Assembly (NCBI GenBank): GCA_902782815.1
Contig: CACZOS010000422.1
Location: 1 to 7,472, forward strand
Length of the DNA stretch: 7,472 nt
Origin: an uncultured Lachnospiraceae bacterium
Lineage (GTDB): Bacteria > Bacillota > Clostridia > Lachnospirales > Lachnospiraceae
Direction: 5' to 3'
Made by a program: the position numbers and the translations under genes. Under the pieces are notes generated by a model. It ran no database searches. It worked only from the letters and a program-made list of their open reading frames with translations, and was not told where the DNA came from. This document shows positions 5,947 to 7,472 of the stretch, one piece after another. Numbering within the stretch: position 1 is the first letter of the stretch; each line of letters opens with the position of its first letter.

Positions 5947-6561
5947 ATGAAAAAAAAGGTGGAAGAGAATAAAATCCAGAAAAAAAATGCCTTGTTCAGG
6001 TCATCCTTTGATCTGTTTTTAAATCACGGATTCAGCAAGACAACCATAGCGGATATCGTAAAGAGAGCAGGTCTGGCAAAGGGAACCTTCTATCTGTATT
6101 TTAAAGATAAATATGATCTCCGGGATAAGCTGATCGCTCATATCACGGGAGAACTTTTCGAGGAAGCTCATCAGCATCTGCACAGGGAGCCGGACCACCC
6201 TGACTTTGAGACATCAGTCCTGACCATCTGTGATTTTTTCATTGACCGGTTTGAGGATGATCCGAGACTTCTGCGTTTCATCGCCAAAAATTTAAGCTGG
6301 GGCATCTTCAGAAATGCTCTGAGCAAGGATGTTCCCGATGAGGATATTCCTTTTTACCGGCATTATATGGAGCAGATGGAGCTTCTTCATATCCGTTGTC
6401 TGCAGCCGGAACTCATGCTTTTTACCATCATCGAGCTGATCAGTTCTGCCTGCTACAGCTGCATCCTGTACAGGCAGCCGGTCTCCATGGAGGAGTATAA
6501 ACCCTATCTTCACCAGTCCATCCTGGCCATCCTCCATGTCTATACCGAAGCTGAAAAATGA
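5947..6561 (+). CDS. TetR/AcrR-family transcriptional regulator
   Basis: This 204-aa protein is a typical one-domain-plus-sensor regulator. The N-terminal helix-turn-helix domain covers about residues 10-58, with the family pattern SKTTIADIVKRAGLAKGTFY at 30-49 followed by LYFKDKYDLRDKL at 50-62. The remaining 140 residues are a helical ligand-binding and dimerisation domain with no recognisable subfamily signature, so the inducer is unknown. The gene is divergent to the MMPL operon. Members of this family usually repress an adjacent exporter and often themselves, and the two 28-bp repeats between the genes are the candidate binding sites. The first 41 nt contain two runs of eight A (5950-5957 and 5980-5987). 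The gene ends in a TGA and is followed by a strong hairpin terminator. Confidence 0.93.
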   Translation: MKKKVEENKIQKKNALFRSSFDLFLNHGFSKTTIADIVKRAGLAKGTFYLYFKDKYDLRDKLIAHITGELFEEAHQHLHREPDHPDFETSVLTICDFFIDRFEDDPRLLRFIAKNLSWGIFRNALSKDVPDEDIPFYRHYMEQMELLHIRCLQPELMLFTIIELISSACYSCILYRQPVSMEEYKPYLHQSILAILHVYTEAEK

Positions 6562-6603
6562 ATCTTCTCTTCCGAAGGAGATGACATATCCTATACATGA
6601 TAC

Positions 6604-6633
6604 AAGGGCCGGTTCCTGACGGAACCGGCCCTT
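6604..6633 (+). terminator. rho-independent terminator between convergent genes
   Basis: A perfect 13-bp GC-rich stem (6604-6616 with 6621-6633) with the loop TGAC is followed on the plus strand by TCTTATT. It ends the TetR-family transcript 42 nt after its stop. Read on the minus strand, the same hairpin is followed only by GTATCATG after its final TT, so its use by the convergent substrate-binding protein gene is possible but weaker. Confidence 0.88.
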
Positions 6634-6671
6634 TCTTATTATGACGTATGATCAGATTAAACATCCACAGA

Positions 6672-7472
6672 TTATTCAGCAATGGCTTTATTAATATAGT
6701 TGATCAGGGATGCGTTCTCGTTCCTTACGGCCGCACCGTAATGCTGCCCGGCAAACCTGGCATCCAGGATCTTTGTGGTGGAATCCACATAGCCGTTTAA
6801 GATACTCACGTCAACGGACATCACATCAATATTCCCGTTCTTCAGCGCGTTGAAAAGCTGGTCGTAGGACTCGTATTCACAGAAGATGGGAGATACCTTG
6901 ATGGTGTTCATGGTATTGATATAGTTCAGAAAATCCTCCCTGGTGGTCGCATTTCTGGGCACACCCACGTATTTGCCGTCCAGGTCGGCGATAGATTTTA
7001 TATCACCGCTCCCCAGGCTGTTGAGATCCTGATCTTTGCCGGAGTAGCGGACCATGAGGCCCACATAATCCGTATAGTAGCTGTCGGACAGGGTGAATCT
7101 CTTCCCTCGTTCCTCCGTCTTGGTGTAAGTGGCGATCATGCAGTCGATATCGCCATTCTCCAGGGTCTCCTCACGGTCGGCGACCGTGACTCCCTTTATC
7201 TCAACCAGATCCTTCTCTTTGGCTTCGTCGGAGCTTACTCCAAAGATCAGTCCGGCTGTCTTATAGGCAAGCTCCACTTCAAGACCGGACCAGCTGTCCT
7301 CATTCTTGTCATAGTAACCCAGGCCGGGAACATCCATCTTACATCCGACGATCAGTTTTCCTCTCTCTTTAATACTCTTGATAAAATCATCTTCTTCCAG
7401 CTTGACTTCTTTCTTGCCGGTATCCTGACTTTCTGTACCGGATTCACCGGAAGGTTTCTGGCTGCCGGAAGA
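6672..7472 (-). CDS. ABC transporter substrate-binding protein, family 3 (amino-acid type), partial: N-terminus off the right edge
   Basis: The visible 266 residues read leftward from the window edge to a TAA at 6672-6674. The first about 20 residues (SSGSQKPSGESGTESQDTG) are a Ser/Gly/Glu-rich linker of the kind that follows the lipid-anchored cysteine of Gram-positive lipoproteins; the signal peptide and lipobox would lie beyond the edge. The solute-binding fold begins at GKLIVGCKMDVPGLGYYD (38-55), followed by WSGLEVELA. The conserved segments TEERGKRFTLSDSYY, LDGKYVGVPRNATTRED and NGNIDVMSVD then follow. These match extracellular family 3 receptors for polar amino acids. The ligand cannot be assigned. 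The ATG at 7335-7337 is internal and not the start. No transporter permease or ATPase gene is visible. Confidence 0.9.
   Translation of the reverse strand, partial: SSGSQKPSGESGTESQDTGKKEVKLEEDDFIKSIKERGKLIVGCKMDVPGLGYYDKNEDSWSGLEVELAYKTAGLIFGVSSDEAKEKDLVEIKGVTVADREETLENGDIDCMIATYTKTEERGKRFTLSDSYYTDYVGLMVRYSGKDQDLNSLGSGDIKSIADLDGKYVGVPRNATTREDFLNYINTMNTIKVSPIFCEYESYDQLFNALKNGNIDVMSVDVSILNGYVDSTTKILDARFAGQHYGAAVRNENASLINYINKAIAE

Overview
The window looks like chromosomal DNA from a Gram-positive anaerobe of the Clostridia, probably Lachnospiraceae-like. This is inferred from strong AGGAGG-type ribosome binding sites, mid-range base composition, the protein families present, and a linker-bearing substrate-binding protein of lipoprotein type. 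No mobile element, CRISPR array, tRNA or rRNA was seen. Species assignment is not possible from the sequence alone.

Layout from left to right. (1) Positions 1-673, minus strand: the first two genes of an Mrp-type cation/proton antiporter operon (mrpE, then mrpF, which runs off the left edge), with its own promoter at 709-737. (2) Positions 786-820: a strong hairpin terminator that ends the next unit. (3) Positions 835-5750, minus strand: a two-gene operon. It holds an MMPL/RND-type membrane exporter (699 aa) followed, 17 nt later, by a 932-aa exported protein dominated by Leu/Gly heptad repeats and helical segments. (4) Positions 5751-5946: a divergent regulatory region with two good sigma-A-type promoters and two near-identical 28-bp direct repeats exactly 50 bp apart. 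(5) Positions 5947-6561, plus strand: a TetR/AcrR-family regulator. (6) Positions 6604-6633: a perfect 13-bp hairpin terminator between convergent genes. (7) Positions 6672-7472, minus strand: the C-terminal 266 residues of a family 3 (amino-acid type) ABC substrate-binding protein whose start lies beyond the right edge.

The most interesting unit is the divergent regulator / MMPL exporter / heptad-repeat protein cassette. The likely reading is a regulated export system. The TetR-like protein would sense a ligand and release the repeats overlapping the exporter promoter. The MMPL pump would then be made together with a long extracytoplasmic helical partner that may act as a cell-envelope adapter in a bacterium lacking an outer membrane. 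The cargo is unknown. The Mrp genes and the substrate-binding protein appear to be independent neighbours.
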